Shown piece after piece: positions 1 through 10,564 of a DNA stretch of 64,000 bases. The notes beneath the pieces are model-generated. The model was not told the DNA's origin and did not search any database. It saw only the letters and a program-made list of their open reading frames with translations. The position numbers were made by a program, and so were the translations under genes. The stretch is from Tamlana carrageenivorans (lineage in GTDB: Bacteria; Bacteroidota; Bacteroidia; Flavobacteriales; Flavobacteriaceae). The stretch spans positions 496,001-560,000 of the forward strand of contig NZ_CP025938.1 in assembly GCF_002893765.1 (NCBI RefSeq). The letters run 5' to 3'. Every line of letters starts with the position of its first letter. Positions within the stretch are counted from its first letter, which is position 1.

Positions 1-312
1 AGTGAAAGTGATGAAATCCCCTCAAAAACAAAGCGTTTTTAAGCATCTTTTTACCATATTTTTAGTTTGTATAACAAACAAAAGGTATTGATTTCATGTT
101 TTTTCAAGGCTAGTTGGCACTGTGTTTTTCCTACTATATGATAGATAAAAGCACCATTTTTTGTATGTTATTAATAATGCAACCTAAAGGTATAAAAACA
201 CATAATTAACAGTGTTATTTTTATTATTTGCTTACAATTATAGCTTCTAATCATAAATTTTAGATAAACCATAAAACAGGTTCGATATCCATGAAAATTA
301 AAATTCTCTATG
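1..312. other. Intergenic, no gene seen
   Basis: AT-rich stretch downstream of the last gene of the polysaccharide locus. I see no open frame with family character, no tRNA and no convincing terminator. It may hold the 3' untranslated end of the minus-strand operon. Confidence 0.5.
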
Positions 313-2262
313 TTAATTTGAAGACAAATACTTTACTTTTTTTGTAATCGTGTTCCAAGAGTCTGTTCTAAACGGCATTGCAGGAAAACCTTCTTTATTA
401 TAAAAATTACAAAGCCCAGCATCATCAGCCCAACCATATCGCACAGCAACTGGAGTTAATACTTTATCACTTTGCACCACAACCGTATTATTAACCACTT
501 GAGCTTTAGCCGGGTAAAAAACTTCATCTGTTCCTGCAATTTCAAACCCCTGTAAGGCATTATCATTAGGCATCACCATCAAGTCTGAACCTATATGATT
601 AAAATTTAATATGACTTTTGGAGATTTAATCTCCATACCTTTAAAAATTGGACCACTATAAACCTGTGCAATTCCATAGGTTTTATTTAACGCAACAGCT
701 GCCAATCTCTTACCCACATCTTGTTTGTTTTTTGGATGAATATCTGTGGCATTTCCAATATCTGTAGTCACGCACATTCCTGTATTTTTCACCTCTAAGG
801 TTGCCGCTTGGGCTTCTCTTAATTCGGCCCACCGACTCCCTCTCATACTATTACCTCCAAACTCATCAAAGGACGAAAGTTGCACAAAATAAAAAGGGAA
901 ATCGCCTTGTTTCCATTGTTTCCTCCAATCTTTAATCATTAAAGGGAAAACATCTTTATACTGTACAGCACGCCCCACATTTGCTTCCCCTTGATACCAT
1001 AAAACACCCTGTATAGCAAAAGGGACCAACGGATTAATCATAGCATTGTACAACAAAGATGGAAAATCGTTGGGAGAAACGTCGCTTTTAAGCTCTACGA
1101 CTTGAAATTTCCACGTATCAGAAAGCGGAACAACACGGCTTTCTGTTGTTAATTTTAATTCTGAAGGCGCCCCCCAAATACCGCCGCCGCCTGTATAATC
1201 GATAACTTTAACAGCGATCACATTATTTCCTTCTTTCAACACACCTGAAGGCACCTTATACACTCTTTGGGCGTCGTATTGTGAAGTCGTTCCAACCTCA
1301 ACACCATTAACATAAGTCACATCCACATCATCTACTTTAGCCAAATATAGCACCGCATCCTTATCTATATCTTCTTTTGAAAGTTGAAAGGTTTTGCGCA
1401 TCCAAACGATGCCGTCTATATTGCCTAATTGCTGATTTTCCCAAAGCATAGGAGCCTGCATTTCTGGCCAATTTTTATCGTTGAATACTGCTTTTATATA
1501 TTCAGATTCTTCCTTTGAACTTACAGGATGACCTTGTAATTTTTCAATCGCCGCTCTTCTTTTCTCTTTTTGAATTCTAGCAATTTCATGAATATCAGTC
1601 TCAGGAAGTTTGTCTATTACGGCTTTGAATTCCTTATTAGATTTTAAAGCTTCCTTGCTGGCCCACGTTTCCACACAAGTACCACCCCAAGACGCATGAA
1701 TTAAACCAATGGGCACCTTTATTTTTGAATAAACTTCTTTTGCAAAATAATAGCCAACGGCTGTAAACTCCGCGACATTCTCGGCATTACACACCGTCCA
1801 CCTCCCTCCCTTTAATTTTGATTTTGGCTGAGATGCCATATCATTTTCAACATAAAACTGTCGAATCATGGGGTAATTTGAATCTTTTACCTCTTCTTCA
1901 AAATTCTTCGCCTGACGCACTGTAAATTCCATATTCGATTGTCCGCTACACAACCAGACCTCTCCAACCAAGACGTTAGAAATCTCTATTATATTTTTAC
2001 CTTTTATAATTAAAGTAAAAGGGCCTCCTGCTGCTTCTGGATTGAGATCAAGCTTCCAACGCCCGTGATGATTGGCGTTAGTTTTATGAATTTGATTATG
2101 AAAAACCACCTCAATCTGCTCATTTGCACTGGCCCATCCCCAAACAGGAATCGGTTTATCGCGTTGCAACACCATATCGTTTGAAAACAATAAAGGCAAT
2201 TCTACTTGTGCATTTACGACGATGCTAAAAATACAGCTCAGCATTAAAAGGTACATTCTCAT
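313..2262 (-). CDS. SASA-type carbohydrate acetylesterase
   Basis: A 649-residue secreted esterase of the sialate O-acetylesterase (SGNH hydrolase) family. The N-terminus is a signal peptide ending near VNA. The Ser block GQSNMEF is near residue 104, a WYQGEAN block lies in the middle of the catalytic fold, and the Asp-x-x-His block TDIHPKNK is near residue 507. A GH2-like beta-sandwich is inserted at about residues 270-380 (WMRKTF to GVWGAP-like), which is normal for this family in Bacteroidota. It is the last gene of the minus-strand xyloglucan operon, 6 bp after the fucosidase. In this context removal of acetyl groups from galactosyl side chains is the likely role; the exact substrate is inferred. 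Confidence 0.85.
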   Translation of the reverse strand: MRMYLLMLSCIFSIVVNAQVELPLLFSNDMVLQRDKPIPVWGWASANEQIEVVFHNQIHKTNANHHGRWKLDLNPEAAGGPFTLIIKGKNIIEISNVLVGEVWLCSGQSNMEFTVRQAKNFEEEVKDSNYPMIRQFYVENDMASQPKSKLKGGRWTVCNAENVAEFTAVGYYFAKEVYSKIKVPIGLIHASWGGTCVETWASKEALKSNKEFKAVIDKLPETDIHEIARIQKEKRRAAIEKLQGHPVSSKEESEYIKAVFNDKNWPEMQAPMLWENQQLGNIDGIVWMRKTFQLSKEDIDKDAVLYLAKVDDVDVTYVNGVEVGTTSQYDAQRVYKVPSGVLKEGNNVIAVKVIDYTGGGGIWGAPSELKLTTESRVVPLSDTWKFQVVELKSDVSPNDFPSLLYNAMINPLVPFAIQGVLWYQGEANVGRAVQYKDVFPLMIKDWRKQWKQGDFPFYFVQLSSFDEFGGNSMRGSRWAELREAQAATLEVKNTGMCVTTDIGNATDIHPKNKQDVGKRLAAVALNKTYGIAQVYSGPIFKGMEIKSPKVILNFNHIGSDLMVMPNDNALQGFEIAGTDEVFYPAKAQVVNNTVVVQSDKVLTPVAVRYGWADDAGLCNFYNKEGFPAMPFRTDSWNTITKKVKYLSSN

Positions 2263-2268
2263 AGTTAT

Positions 2269-4629
2269 TTAGTTTAAATTTTTATCCAGATGTAACGATG
2301 TGTCCTTTATTAATCGAATTCGTTTTGTTTCTCCTTTATAGACTAAAGATACATCTTTAGTCACTGAAGAAGTCAGGGTTAACTCCCTAAGCTGGTTATT
2401 TTCCCAAGAGATATCCACAAGAATATTACCACGCGCTTTCAAACCCGAAATTGTTCCTGATTTCCATGAATTTGGCAAGGTTGGTAAGATCCTCAAAAAG
2501 CCTTCATGCGACTGTAAAAGCGCCTCTGCTATTCCAGCTGTAAAACCAAAATTACCATCAATTTGAAAAGGCGGATGCACATCTAATAGATTTCCATATA
2601 CAGAACGCTCTTTGAATAACTGAATGTTTTCTTCTACAGCATGAGCATCCAGTAAACGAGCAAAAAAATTGATAATCCATGCGCGACTCCATCCCGGGCC
2701 AGCTCCACCGTGATCCAATCTATACCGAATGGTTTTTTTAGCTGCTTCAAAAAGCTCTGGATTTTGAAGGGTAATATCGTCACCCGGATGCAAGGCATAC
2801 AAATGTGACATATGCCGGTGTCCTTTTTCGTGCTCCTCATATTCGTGATCCCATTCCAAAAGTCGACCATCGGAACCTATTTGGATACCTGCACGTAAAC
2901 GACTTCTTTGTTCGGAAATGGTTTTTATAAAGTTATCTTCAAAACCTAAAATTTGAGCCGTTGCTATCGTGTTATCGAAAATTTCGGCTATAATTTGATA
3001 GCCCATAGCATTACCTCTCGAAACCGCTGCAGGTTTACCATCGGCTGCCAGATAAGCGTTTTCAGGAGAAGTTTCTGGGTACGACACCAAAGAATTATCG
3101 TTTTGATCTAAAGCTAACCAATCGGAATAAAATTCGGCATAAGCTTTTAAAGCCGGATACACGCGCTTTTTTAAAAAGTCTACATCTTCTGTAAAACGAT
3201 AATGCTCCCAATAATGCTGAGCCACCCAAGCCCCACCATGAATCCAAGAACCCCAATAGGGTTTTTCGGCACGCATCCAAGGTGTTGCCCATAAATCGGT
3301 TGTATGATGTGCTACTGTACCGCGCATACCATACTGTTCCTTAGCCAATATTTTTCCGCGTTCTATTAAGCGATCAGATAAATTAAAAAGTGGCTGGTGA
3401 CACTCACTTAAATTAGTGACATCGGCCAACCAATAATTCATTTGCAAATTGATATTTAAATGGTAATCGGCATTCCAAGGTGCCTGAATATGTTCATTCC
3501 AGATACCCTGTAAATTTGCTGGATTCGTACCTGGACGCGAACTTGAAATTAATAAATAACGACCATAATCAAATAATTTAGTTGTTAGATCTATGTCATT
3601 CTCTCCTGATTTGATACGTTTTAATCGTTCGTTTGTTGGTAATGAATCTAGCTCATGATGCCCTAAGTCTAATTGTGTTCTTAAAAATAGGCTTTGATAA
3701 TCTTCAATATGTCGATTTAAGATATTATGGTAAGAAGAACTATTAATTTTTTTGAGCGTCTCTTCATTTTTTTGCGCATAATTTTCGGTATAAAACGACG
3801 TATTACACACGATATAAATCGTAGCCGCTTTGACATTATTTAAATGAAGTTCGTTTTGGTTTGCTGAAACAGATCCTGAATCGTTTTTAACCTGTAACAA
3901 AGTTTCAAATCGAACGCCATGATTAATTTCGATTGGCACAGAATTTAGCATCCCGCCATATTGCGTTACCATGCCTTCCATTTTTAAAGTGTTATTTAAA
4001 ATAGAATACACACGAACCGTTTCACGCCCTTGATCTTGCGGCCGACTCAATTTCAAATTATAATTTAAGCCTTCTGGGTTTTCAGTGGATATGTTTACAA
4101 CAAGCACATCATCTTCCGCGGAAGCGAACACTTTTTGAGTCACTTTATAGCCATCCATCTCATAATTTGAACTCGCAAAGGCTTCGGTTAAATTTAAGGT
4201 TCTTGTATAATTTGACACTTTTTTGTCTTCAAAATCAATAAACAAATCTCCCATGGTTTGGTGTGATCTAGCCACCGCTTTATAGGAAAAACGCTCAACT
4301 ATTAAACTATCGGCTAGATGTACTTCTCCGGCTTTAATTAAAGCTCTAATTTCTGCTAAATCCTCTGGAGAGCCCTTAGAATTTGGCCATTCGGCACTTC
4401 CGGGCCACATAGAATCCTCATTCAACTGAATACGTTCATGAATCGGGTTTCCAAATACCATCGCCCCTAACCTACCATTTCCAACAGGCAAGGCGTTGTT
4501 CCAATCTTCGGCAGGGGATGTATACCAAAGTCGCTGAACGTTTTGAAACTCTTGACCAACCACAGGATAGTCATAACTAAAAAAACCAAACAAAGTAGCT
4601 AGTATAAATATTTTTTGAATAGAAATCAT
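2269..4629 (-). CDS. GH95 alpha-L-fucosidase
   Basis: A 786-residue glycoside hydrolase of family 95 with a signal peptide (cut near VVGQ). The N-terminal beta-sandwich starts with the family signature LWYTSPAEDWNNALPVGNG. The (alpha/alpha)6 catalytic barrel contains NLQGIWNE, NYWLAD and the block PPFQIDGNFGF near residue 690, and length is typical for the family. Family 95 enzymes mainly remove alpha-1,2-linked fucose (some act on L-galactose). Beside a GH42 and a GH31 enzyme, the expected substrate is the fucosyl-galactosyl side chain of xyloglucan. Operon spacing is 6 bp to the esterase and 21 bp from the GH42 gene. Confidence 0.9.
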   Translation of the reverse strand: MISIQKIFILATLFGFFSYDYPVVGQEFQNVQRLWYTSPAEDWNNALPVGNGRLGAMVFGNPIHERIQLNEDSMWPGSAEWPNSKGSPEDLAEIRALIKAGEVHLADSLIVERFSYKAVARSHQTMGDLFIDFEDKKVSNYTRTLNLTEAFASSNYEMDGYKVTQKVFASAEDDVLVVNISTENPEGLNYNLKLSRPQDQGRETVRVYSILNNTLKMEGMVTQYGGMLNSVPIEINHGVRFETLLQVKNDSGSVSANQNELHLNNVKAATIYIVCNTSFYTENYAQKNEETLKKINSSSYHNILNRHIEDYQSLFLRTQLDLGHHELDSLPTNERLKRIKSGENDIDLTTKLFDYGRYLLISSSRPGTNPANLQGIWNEHIQAPWNADYHLNINLQMNYWLADVTNLSECHQPLFNLSDRLIERGKILAKEQYGMRGTVAHHTTDLWATPWMRAEKPYWGSWIHGGAWVAQHYWEHYRFTEDVDFLKKRVYPALKAYAEFYSDWLALDQNDNSLVSYPETSPENAYLAADGKPAAVSRGNAMGYQIIAEIFDNTIATAQILGFEDNFIKTISEQRSRLRAGIQIGSDGRLLEWDHEYEEHEKGHRHMSHLYALHPGDDITLQNPELFEAAKKTIRYRLDHGGAGPGWSRAWIINFFARLLDAHAVEENIQLFKERSVYGNLLDVHPPFQIDGNFGFTAGIAEALLQSHEGFLRILPTLPNSWKSGTISGLKARGNILVDISWENNQLRELTLTSSVTKDVSLVYKGETKRIRLIKDTSLHLDKNLN

Positions 4630-4650
4630 ATTTCTAATTTAATAAGGTTA

Positions 4651-6735
4651 TTATGGCTTCCATACCGAAACACCTCCTGATTTAATGACTTTATCGCCTA
4701 TTAAAAACGTTGCACTTTCTAAGCCTTTTAACGCGTAAGGATTAGAAGCATAATTTACAGCCACCCAAAAGCCATCACGCCACTGCACATAAACACCTTC
4801 TGGATAATTTTCAGTGCTAATATTCGCGTTCTTATAAACTTCTTTTAAAACATCTTTTTCTAATTGGGCATCATCCGTATCCACACCAATATAAGTCACC
4901 GTTCCTTTTCCTATTTTATTTGTAACCACGGCAACTTTACCAGCATAAAACTGGTTGGTGTAAGTCGCCAAAACGTTTTCTGATTTGTTTGCGTTGATTA
5001 AATCTGCCCAATTGTTCCAATAATATTCCTTTTGACTGCTGGAAATCGTCCCCTTCATATGCGGTAATAACTGATCGAAATAATCGATTTGAGCATCAAT
5101 TAACGGATAAATTTGTTCGCCATATCCCGACCTAAATAAATGTCCGTTTCTATCTTTAACACCTGTTCTAACCGTTAAAACTAAATTTCCACCTTGTTTC
5201 ACATAGGTTTCCCATTTTTTAATTAAAGCTTCATCAACCAGCTCGAAAGCTGGAGCAATAACCACTTTATAAGCACTTAGATCGTCCGTTTCATAAATAA
5301 TATCTGAAGCCACTCCAAACGACTTTGTGATTTCTAAATATTTTTGAAAAAACGAAAGTGTGTGCCATTGACTCGTTTGCCCTTGCCTACTCATACTCCA
5401 TAAATTATCGTAATTCCATAGCAAAGCAGTTTTTCTTTCCTCTAATATTTTTGGTGCTTTGGCTTTTGAATTATAGGCTTTCCTAAGCATTTTCATTTCA
5501 TCAATAACCTGTTTATAAGCCTTTCCGCCTTGCGATAAGGTTACACCGTCTAAAGTTGTTATACCGCCGTGGTATTGCTCCGAGCTATAATTAATTTGTC
5601 GGTAGCGATACGAACAAGCAAATGCTAAATCGCCACCAAAACAGTGGTAAAGCCACATGCGTAAGGCGCCAGGTTGAAGTAACGGATTGATGTTTCCCCA
5701 ATTTACAAACCCTGGTTGCAATTCCATAACCCCCGAAACATGATTTTCGGGACTATAAAAACTTAATGCAAAAGACAATTCTTTAGGATCGCCTAATCTG
5801 AATCCGTTTTCACCAATATTAGCTTGTCCTTTATTGGGATACGATGTAAAGGCGTTAAAATCTAACTTTTTAGTACGTCTTGGGTCTGAAGTTGATGTTG
5901 TAGCCGTGTAATTTGTGGTTATATACTGTTTTTCTGAAATTAACGGACGAAGAATTTCAGCTTGAAAGTCTAAAAATTCGGCTTGCACGTCTGCAGAATA
6001 GCGTTTAAAATCTAATAGTGCGTGCGGATTTGTACCCCACCAGCCAACATGATTGGCATTATGGATTTTAATCTGGCTGAAATCACTATAACGCTGACTC
6101 CAAAAAGCAGTGCCCCAAGCAAAATTTAAAGCTTCAATCGATTCATATTTACTTTGTAACCACTTCTGAAAGGCCTTTTGTGACGACGGACTATAATCTG
6201 CTTTGGCTTCTGGTTCATTATCCAATTGCCATCCTATAACCGTTGGATTTTTCCCGTAACTTTTTCCTAATTCTGTAATTAGTTTTTTTGAAAAACTTCG
6301 CCAAACTGGATTCGTAAGCGATTGCTGGGCACGTGTACCGTGTTCGGCTCGCAAATAATTTGAACCCATTAAATAAATTTCTGGATATTTTATGCCCATC
6401 CAAACGGGCGAAATGGCTGTTGGCGTGCCTAAAATAACCTTCAACTTATACTTTGTTGCTAAGTCTATAACCTCATCTAACCAACCGAAAGTATAAACAC
6501 CTTCTTGAGGTTCCATATCTACCCAAGCAAATTCGGCAAGATGGATAAACTCAAATCCCAATTCTGAAATATTTTTAATATCTTGTTCCCAGTCCCTTTT
6601 ATCCCAATGTTCTGGATAATAATAAATCCCGATGGTCATTAAATCTTCCTTCGGAAAAAATTTAGTAGCGTTTTGTGCTTGTACACTAAACGCAACTAAC
6701 AAAATAATTAAACATTGAAAATAAGGGTTTTTCAT
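4651..6735 (-). CDS. GH42 beta-galactosidase, secreted
   Basis: A 694-residue enzyme with a signal peptide (cut near VQAQ). The TIM barrel shows GH42 signatures: IGIYYYPEHW, HLAEFAWVDMEP, LGTPTA, and GWQLDNEPE near residue 173 carrying the acid/base Glu. The nucleophile Glu is probably in MELQPGFVNWG. A trimerisation-like glutamine-amidotransferase fold and a short beta-sandwich follow, as is usual for GH42. In the xyloglucan operon it most likely removes beta-galactosyl units from the side chains; classical Bacteroides loci use GH2 or GH35 for this step, so GH42 here is a variation. Confidence 0.87.
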   Translation of the reverse strand: MKNPYFQCLIILLVAFSVQAQNATKFFPKEDLMTIGIYYYPEHWDKRDWEQDIKNISELGFEFIHLAEFAWVDMEPQEGVYTFGWLDEVIDLATKYKLKVILGTPTAISPVWMGIKYPEIYLMGSNYLRAEHGTRAQQSLTNPVWRSFSKKLITELGKSYGKNPTVIGWQLDNEPEAKADYSPSSQKAFQKWLQSKYESIEALNFAWGTAFWSQRYSDFSQIKIHNANHVGWWGTNPHALLDFKRYSADVQAEFLDFQAEILRPLISEKQYITTNYTATTSTSDPRRTKKLDFNAFTSYPNKGQANIGENGFRLGDPKELSFALSFYSPENHVSGVMELQPGFVNWGNINPLLQPGALRMWLYHCFGGDLAFACSYRYRQINYSSEQYHGGITTLDGVTLSQGGKAYKQVIDEMKMLRKAYNSKAKAPKILEERKTALLWNYDNLWSMSRQGQTSQWHTLSFFQKYLEITKSFGVASDIIYETDDLSAYKVVIAPAFELVDEALIKKWETYVKQGGNLVLTVRTGVKDRNGHLFRSGYGEQIYPLIDAQIDYFDQLLPHMKGTISSSQKEYYWNNWADLINANKSENVLATYTNQFYAGKVAVVTNKIGKGTVTYIGVDTDDAQLEKDVLKEVYKNANISTENYPEGVYVQWRDGFWVAVNYASNPYALKGLESATFLIGDKVIKSGGVSVWKP

Positions 6736-6754
6736 AAATTCTATTTTTTAAACT

Positions 6755-8278
6755 TTAATTTAACCCTTCAACTAAGGCATTCAAAGCCTGAGTATCGAAA
6801 ACAGAATTATTACTTCTATCAAATAAACCGGTACCAAGATCCCCTAATCCACCGGCATCCCAATAATAAGGTAATAAGCCATTTGCTTTAGCTTGCTGTA
6901 CAACCGTTTTTAAATAATAAGCTCTAGAATCTAAATGTAATTGCAAATTATCGCCTGTTAAAGTAGTACGTCTAATAGCTGCAAACTCACCTAAAACAAC
7001 TGGAATTCCTTTATCTACAAATTGGGTTTTCATCAATTTGAAATAGTTTTCTAAATCGGTTTCCTCTCCCCAAGTGGTATTACGAACAGCATCAGTAGTT
7101 GAGTGATAATTTGTTCCCCAATAGTAGAACATTTTTCCCCAAGATTCATCTGCTGTCATTAAGGCAAACTGGTATGGTGTATAATAATGCACCTCTGCCA
7201 TCAAACGGTCTGTAGCCGAATCGGTTGGTAAAGTTGACATTAAATTGTTTGTTTTTTCAATATCTGTTGAAGGGCCTTGAACCACTAGTGTTCGATAAGA
7301 ATTTCTTCCTCCTGTAGCACGAACAGCATCGATAAAAGTTTGGTGATAATAGTTTAAAACAGCCATTTGTTCGGCAGTTTCCACATGTGGTTCGTTAGCA
7401 CTTGCAAATAGCAAACGCTCGTTGTAATCTCTAAAATGAGTTGCAATTTGCTCCCAGTAGGCTTTTTGCTTTGCGTTAACTTGAGTTTTACTTTCTTCAT
7501 TAACATTAAGTTCTAACCAGCCACCATCCCAGTGAATATTTAATATCACATACATATCGTTATCCACACAGTATTGCACCACTTCCTTCACACGATTTAA
7601 CCAACTTTCTTTAATTTTTGCGTTATCAACATCTTCTAGATATTGATCCCAAGCACAAGGAATACGTATGGAATTAAACCCATTCGCCTTAACCAAGTCG
7701 ATGAGTTGCTTAGTTACCATTGGATTTCCCCAAGCGGTTTCGCCTCCAGTAGCTTCGAGTGTATTCCCTATATTCCAACCTAATGAAATTTTAGCAGCAA
7801 TTTCTTCTGCGGTACTGCTCATTCCCGTAGGATCGGCAGCGATGGAGTTGGTATTATAATCTGGATATATACCATTTGCCGAAGATGCTCCTGCTTGAGA
7901 AACCGTAATTTTAACAGCATCAACATTATTAGCGTTTACGGTTATAACCGCAGAGCGCCCTTGAATACTTAAGTTTTCGGAGGCTGTAATTTTAACAATA
8001 CTGGTTCCAGAAGTTCCTGAGATTTCACTTAAAGTAATCCAACTGGTTCCAGAACTACTAATTACCCAGGTATCAACATCGGTTGTAATGCTGATATCTG
8101 TACTGCTTTCTATGCTTTCCAAATCTATTGTAGTTTTATCTACAGTTAGGGTATTAAGTATTTCCTCCTCCTTGTCTGGAATATCATCTGAAGAAGATTC
8201 GGAGTTGCAAGACAGCAAACCCATTTGAGTAAAAAAAACAAATGCAGTAATTACGAATTTAATGTTTATTGTTTTCAT
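6755..8278 (-). CDS. BACON-GH5 endo-glucanase (xyloglucanase-like) lipoprotein
   Basis: A 507-residue lipoprotein (LLSC lipobox). Residues about 40-130 form a BACON Ig-like domain (DVDTWVISSSGTSWITL and ITVSQAG). The rest is a GH5 barrel of the subfamily 4 type: LGWNIGNTLEA, SIRIPCAWDQY, ILNIHWDGGWL, the acid/base Glu in SANEPH near residue 294 and the nucleophile in LGEFAA near residue 429. Family members include endo-xyloglucanases anchored at the cell surface by the BACON stalk. It would make the first backbone cuts for the SusCD transporter. Activity on xyloglucan rather than other glucans is inferred from its neighbours. Confidence 0.88.
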   Translation of the reverse strand: MKTINIKFVITAFVFFTQMGLLSCNSESSSDDIPDKEEEILNTLTVDKTTIDLESIESSTDISITTDVDTWVISSSGTSWITLSEISGTSGTSIVKITASENLSIQGRSAVITVNANNVDAVKITVSQAGASSANGIYPDYNTNSIAADPTGMSSTAEEIAAKISLGWNIGNTLEATGGETAWGNPMVTKQLIDLVKANGFNSIRIPCAWDQYLEDVDNAKIKESWLNRVKEVVQYCVDNDMYVILNIHWDGGWLELNVNEESKTQVNAKQKAYWEQIATHFRDYNERLLFASANEPHVETAEQMAVLNYYHQTFIDAVRATGGRNSYRTLVVQGPSTDIEKTNNLMSTLPTDSATDRLMAEVHYYTPYQFALMTADESWGKMFYYWGTNYHSTTDAVRNTTWGEETDLENYFKLMKTQFVDKGIPVVLGEFAAIRRTTLTGDNLQLHLDSRAYYLKTVVQQAKANGLLPYYWDAGGLGDLGTGLFDRSNNSVFDTQALNALVEGLN

Positions 8279-8295
8279 GATATATTCCGAATTGA

Positions 8296-10551
8296 TTACT
8301 TAATGTTTACTGAAACTTCTTCGGTTATGTTCCTAGAAGAGTTTCCTATTTTTATTTTGTAAGTTCCTGGTTCTACTAACCAATCTTTTATAACCTCGTT
8401 ATAATACGCCAATTCTTTAACAGGCAATTGTATGGTAACCTGTGTTGAAGCTCTGCTTTTTACGAATACTTTTTTGAAACCTTTTAGTTCTTGAGCAGCT
8501 TTTTCAACATAAGATTCTGGATCTGAAACATACAATTGCGCCACTTCTTTTCCGTCAAGATCTCCTGTGTTTTTTATATCGAAAGTCACTTCAATCACTT
8601 CATTTACTTCGTATTCTTTTTTATTGGTTTTTAACTCTGAAAACTCAAAACTGGTGTACGACAATCCGTAACCAAAAGGATATAATGGTTCTATTTTTTT
8701 AGTATCAAACCAACGGTAACCTACTAAAATTCCCTCTGTATAATTTACCGAAGCTTCGCCTGGAAAACTGTGTGTAGCGTGTGCCGGAGAGTCTTCAATA
8801 CGTTTTGGCATGGTCCAGGGTAATTTTCCTGAAGGATTGATGTTTCCTAAAATTACATCGGCCAAAACATGACCACCTTCCGATCCGTTAAACCAACTCC
8901 ATACTAAAGTTGAAGCCTCTTTTTTAATTTCAGTTAAATCAAAAGGGGCGCCCGCAATCATTACAACTATGGTGTTTGGGTTAACTTCCAATACTTTTTT
9001 AATGAGCTCTTCTTGACCAAATGGCAGAAATAGATTCCGTCTGTCTGAAGCTTCGGTTTCATAATCGCGGTTCGATCCTGCGAAAATGATAGCCACATCC
9101 GAATTTTTAGCCGCTTCAATAGCTTCATTCAATTTGGCTTCATCAAGTTCATCAACAGTTAATGGTCCATGTAAGGTCACCTCCTCCTTTTTATCATTTT
9201 CGTTTTTAGAATAGCGCTCCAAATACCCTTCAGCATAATTAATTTTTACGCCTTCTGGCAATCTATTGGTTAAACCATCTAAAGGCGTCACCTCTCTTTT
9301 GGTTTTAACCCCAGCACCAAATCCGCCTAGAGCATTCGTTTTTTTAGCATTGTTACCTATAACAGCTATCGATTTTACCCCCTCCAATTTTAAGGGTAAT
9401 AGGTTTTTATCATTCTTTAACAGCACAACAGCTTCAGCAGCAACATCATAGGCGTCTTTATAATGTGCTTCGGTTGCAAGGCTACCTTTCACTCTATTTT
9501 CGCCATCTATGGCTTTCACCTGAAATAAAACTCGTAGAATACGTTTCACATGTTTGTTAATTTCTTCTTCTGAAATCTCTCCATTTTTAGCGGCAGCAAT
9601 TAATTTATCGGCTAAAAAAAACTCATTGAAAGGTTTTGGTGTTCCCATTTCGATATCCAAACCGTTTTTTAAAGATTTTACCGTACTATGTACCGCAGCC
9701 CAATCGGACACCACAACACCTCGAAACCCCCATTCATCTCTTAGAATTTTGTTCAGCATATAATCGTTTTCACACAAATAGTCGCCTCTAAACTTGTTAT
9801 AAGCCCCCATTAAACTGTGAGCATGTGCTTCAACAACCGTTGCTTTAAAGGCAGGCAAATAAATTTCACGAAGCGTGCGCTCATCGGCCAAAACATCAAC
9901 TGTTCCTCTGTTGGTTTCTTGGTTGTTCACGGCAAAATGTTTGACACAAGCCATCACGTCATTTTCTTGTAATCCCACCACAAAAGGCACCGCTAATTTT
10001 TTATTAAGAAAAGGGTCTTCGGTGAAATACTCGTAAGTTCTTCCACCAAGTGGCGTTCTAATGATATTAATTGCAGGAGACAGTAACATATCTTTACCAC
10101 GTGCTCGCGCTTCTTCTCCCACACTGTTTCCAAACAGGTATGACAGCTCAGGATTCCAGGTGGCTGCCACAGCACCTGCCGCAGGATAATAGGTTGCAAA
10201 ATCGTTATCCCATCCGGCGGGCGCCCAACTGTCTTGCGAAATTTCTTCACGAATTCCCAGGGGACCATCAACCATTTTTAGTTCTGGAATCCCTAATCGT
10301 TCTACACCTCCAGTTGCAAACATACTATTGCCGTGAAGCATGCCAACTTTTTCTTCCAAAGTCATTTTAGAAAGTAGCGTATCGATTTTCATTTCGTTTT
10401 CTAAACTAATTTCGGTACCCTGATAGACGACGTTAGCTTCAACCATATTGGTTTCTGTTTGTTCTGAACTCTGTTTTTCCTCCTTACAAGAAAGCGCTAT
10501 GACTGCAAGGACAATCATGAGTGTAGGAGGTATTTTATTTTTGATTTTCAT
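8296..10551 (-). CDS. GH3 beta-glucosidase lipoprotein
   Basis: A 751-residue GH3 enzyme with a lipobox (ALSC). The barrel starts with LLSKMTLEEKVGMLHG, the nucleophile Asp is in VVVSDWAA near residue 281, and the sandwich domain has the KNDKNLLPL and FAGSNRDYETEASDR blocks. A fibronectin III-like C-terminal domain runs from about residue 640 (EVTFDIKNTGDLDGKEVAQLYV). It should release glucose from the ends of backbone oligosaccharides after GH31 removes xylose. It lies 13 bp from the GH31 gene in the same operon. Beta-xylosidase activity cannot be excluded from sequence alone. Confidence 0.9.
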   Translation of the reverse strand: MKIKNKIPPTLMIVLAVIALSCKEEKQSSEQTETNMVEANVVYQGTEISLENEMKIDTLLSKMTLEEKVGMLHGNSMFATGGVERLGIPELKMVDGPLGIREEISQDSWAPAGWDNDFATYYPAAGAVAATWNPELSYLFGNSVGEEARARGKDMLLSPAINIIRTPLGGRTYEYFTEDPFLNKKLAVPFVVGLQENDVMACVKHFAVNNQETNRGTVDVLADERTLREIYLPAFKATVVEAHAHSLMGAYNKFRGDYLCENDYMLNKILRDEWGFRGVVVSDWAAVHSTVKSLKNGLDIEMGTPKPFNEFFLADKLIAAAKNGEISEEEINKHVKRILRVLFQVKAIDGENRVKGSLATEAHYKDAYDVAAEAVVLLKNDKNLLPLKLEGVKSIAVIGNNAKKTNALGGFGAGVKTKREVTPLDGLTNRLPEGVKINYAEGYLERYSKNENDKKEEVTLHGPLTVDELDEAKLNEAIEAAKNSDVAIIFAGSNRDYETEASDRRNLFLPFGQEELIKKVLEVNPNTIVVMIAGAPFDLTEIKKEASTLVWSWFNGSEGGHVLADVILGNINPSGKLPWTMPKRIEDSPAHATHSFPGEASVNYTEGILVGYRWFDTKKIEPLYPFGYGLSYTSFEFSELKTNKKEYEVNEVIEVTFDIKNTGDLDGKEVAQLYVSDPESYVEKAAQELKGFKKVFVKSRASTQVTIQLPVKELAYYNEVIKDWLVEPGTYKIKIGNSSRNITEEVSVNIK

Positions 10552-10564
10552 AAGTATTTCATCT